Part shown: positions 5,263 to 5,382 of the stretch, piece by piece | Layout of the letters: every line of letters starts with the position of its first letter | Numbering within the stretch: position 1 is the first letter of the stretch | The notes under the pieces: model-generated | What the model was told of the DNA's origin: nothing | Database searches by the model: none | What the model saw: only the letters and a program-made list of their open reading frames with translations | Position numbers and translations under genes: made by a program | NCBI GenBank assembly: GCA_004555145.1 | Contig: SFJB01000109.1 | Span: 1 to 5,382 of the forward strand | Direction of reading: 5' to 3' | Origin: Bacteroidales bacterium | Lineage (GTDB): Bacteria; Bacteroidota; Bacteroidia; Bacteroidales; UBA932 | Length of the DNA: 5,382 nucleotides

Positions 5263-5382
5263 TCAGATGAGTTCCTGATAGCTATCGTCGTCGTAGAGGA
5301 TAATAATCTTCTTTATGTTGCGCTGGGTTGAAGACTTGATTTCCTTGCTTTTTTTCTCGGGAATCAGGCTTTGCTTTTCAAT
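5263..5382 (-). CDS. Unrecognised protein, C-terminal 39 residues only
   Basis: An open minus-strand frame enters from the right edge of the window and ends at a TGA at 5263-5265, giving the last 39 residues of a larger protein. The visible tail is strongly lysine-rich at first (PEKKSKEIKSS), then has a hydrophobic strand-like KKIIILY followed by acidic DDDSYQELI at the end. The third codon positions and the sensible charged/hydrophobic pattern suggest real coding. No family can be named from so little. It is in the same direction as the PyrD-like gene, 55 nt upstream of its chosen start, so read-through from this gene could contribute to expression of the pair unless the promoter-like element in the gap is its own start. 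Confidence 0.6.
   Translation of the reverse strand: MEKQSLIPEKKSKEIKSSTQRNIKKIIILYDDDSYQELI

Overview
The window looks like a piece of a Bacteroidota chromosome, most likely order Bacteroidales. Three things suggest this. Shine-Dalgarno sequences are weak or absent in front of almost every gene. A TAnnTTTG-type -7 promoter element lies in the one divergence-free upstream gap. The proteins also read like the Bacteroidales versions of their families (ABC-F, M19 dipeptidase, CBM9-like protein). G+C is near half by eye. A tatC gene argues against members of the order that lack the Tat system. The exact genus cannot be read from this sequence.

Layout. Positions 1-3879 hold a tight plus-strand gene run: the 3' end of tatC (Tat translocase), a CBM9-like protein whose start overlaps tatC by 37 nt, a two-cassette ABC-F ATPase starting 2 nt later, and an M19 (renal-type) dipeptidase starting 15 nt after that. 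A perfect 12-bp A/T-rich hairpin starting in the dipeptidase stop codon separates this run from a convergent minus-strand unit. Read in its own direction, that unit contains the last 39 codons of an unrecognised gene (5382-5263), a 55-nt gap with a promoter-like box and an inverted repeat, a shortened PyrD-family flavoprotein (5207-4386), and a stand-alone CinA C-terminal-domain protein (4402-3929) that overlaps it by 17 nt.

How the genes work together. The plus-strand set mixes protein export (TatC), translation (ABC-F) and peptide breakdown (dipeptidase). It looks like a housekeeping operon without one evident pathway. The minus-strand pair is the more unusual part. The PyrD-like protein keeps the core flavin-barrel signatures but has lost most motifs that hold dihydroorotate. 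Its partner, from the NMN-deamidase/CinA family, keeps the catalytic Ser/Tyr/Lys but has an altered glycine-rich loop. Their overlap contains an A8 run where loss of one A would fuse the two reading frames. No RNA genes, CRISPR arrays, insertion sequences or tRNAs were seen, and no gene-free stretch exceeds about 60 nt.
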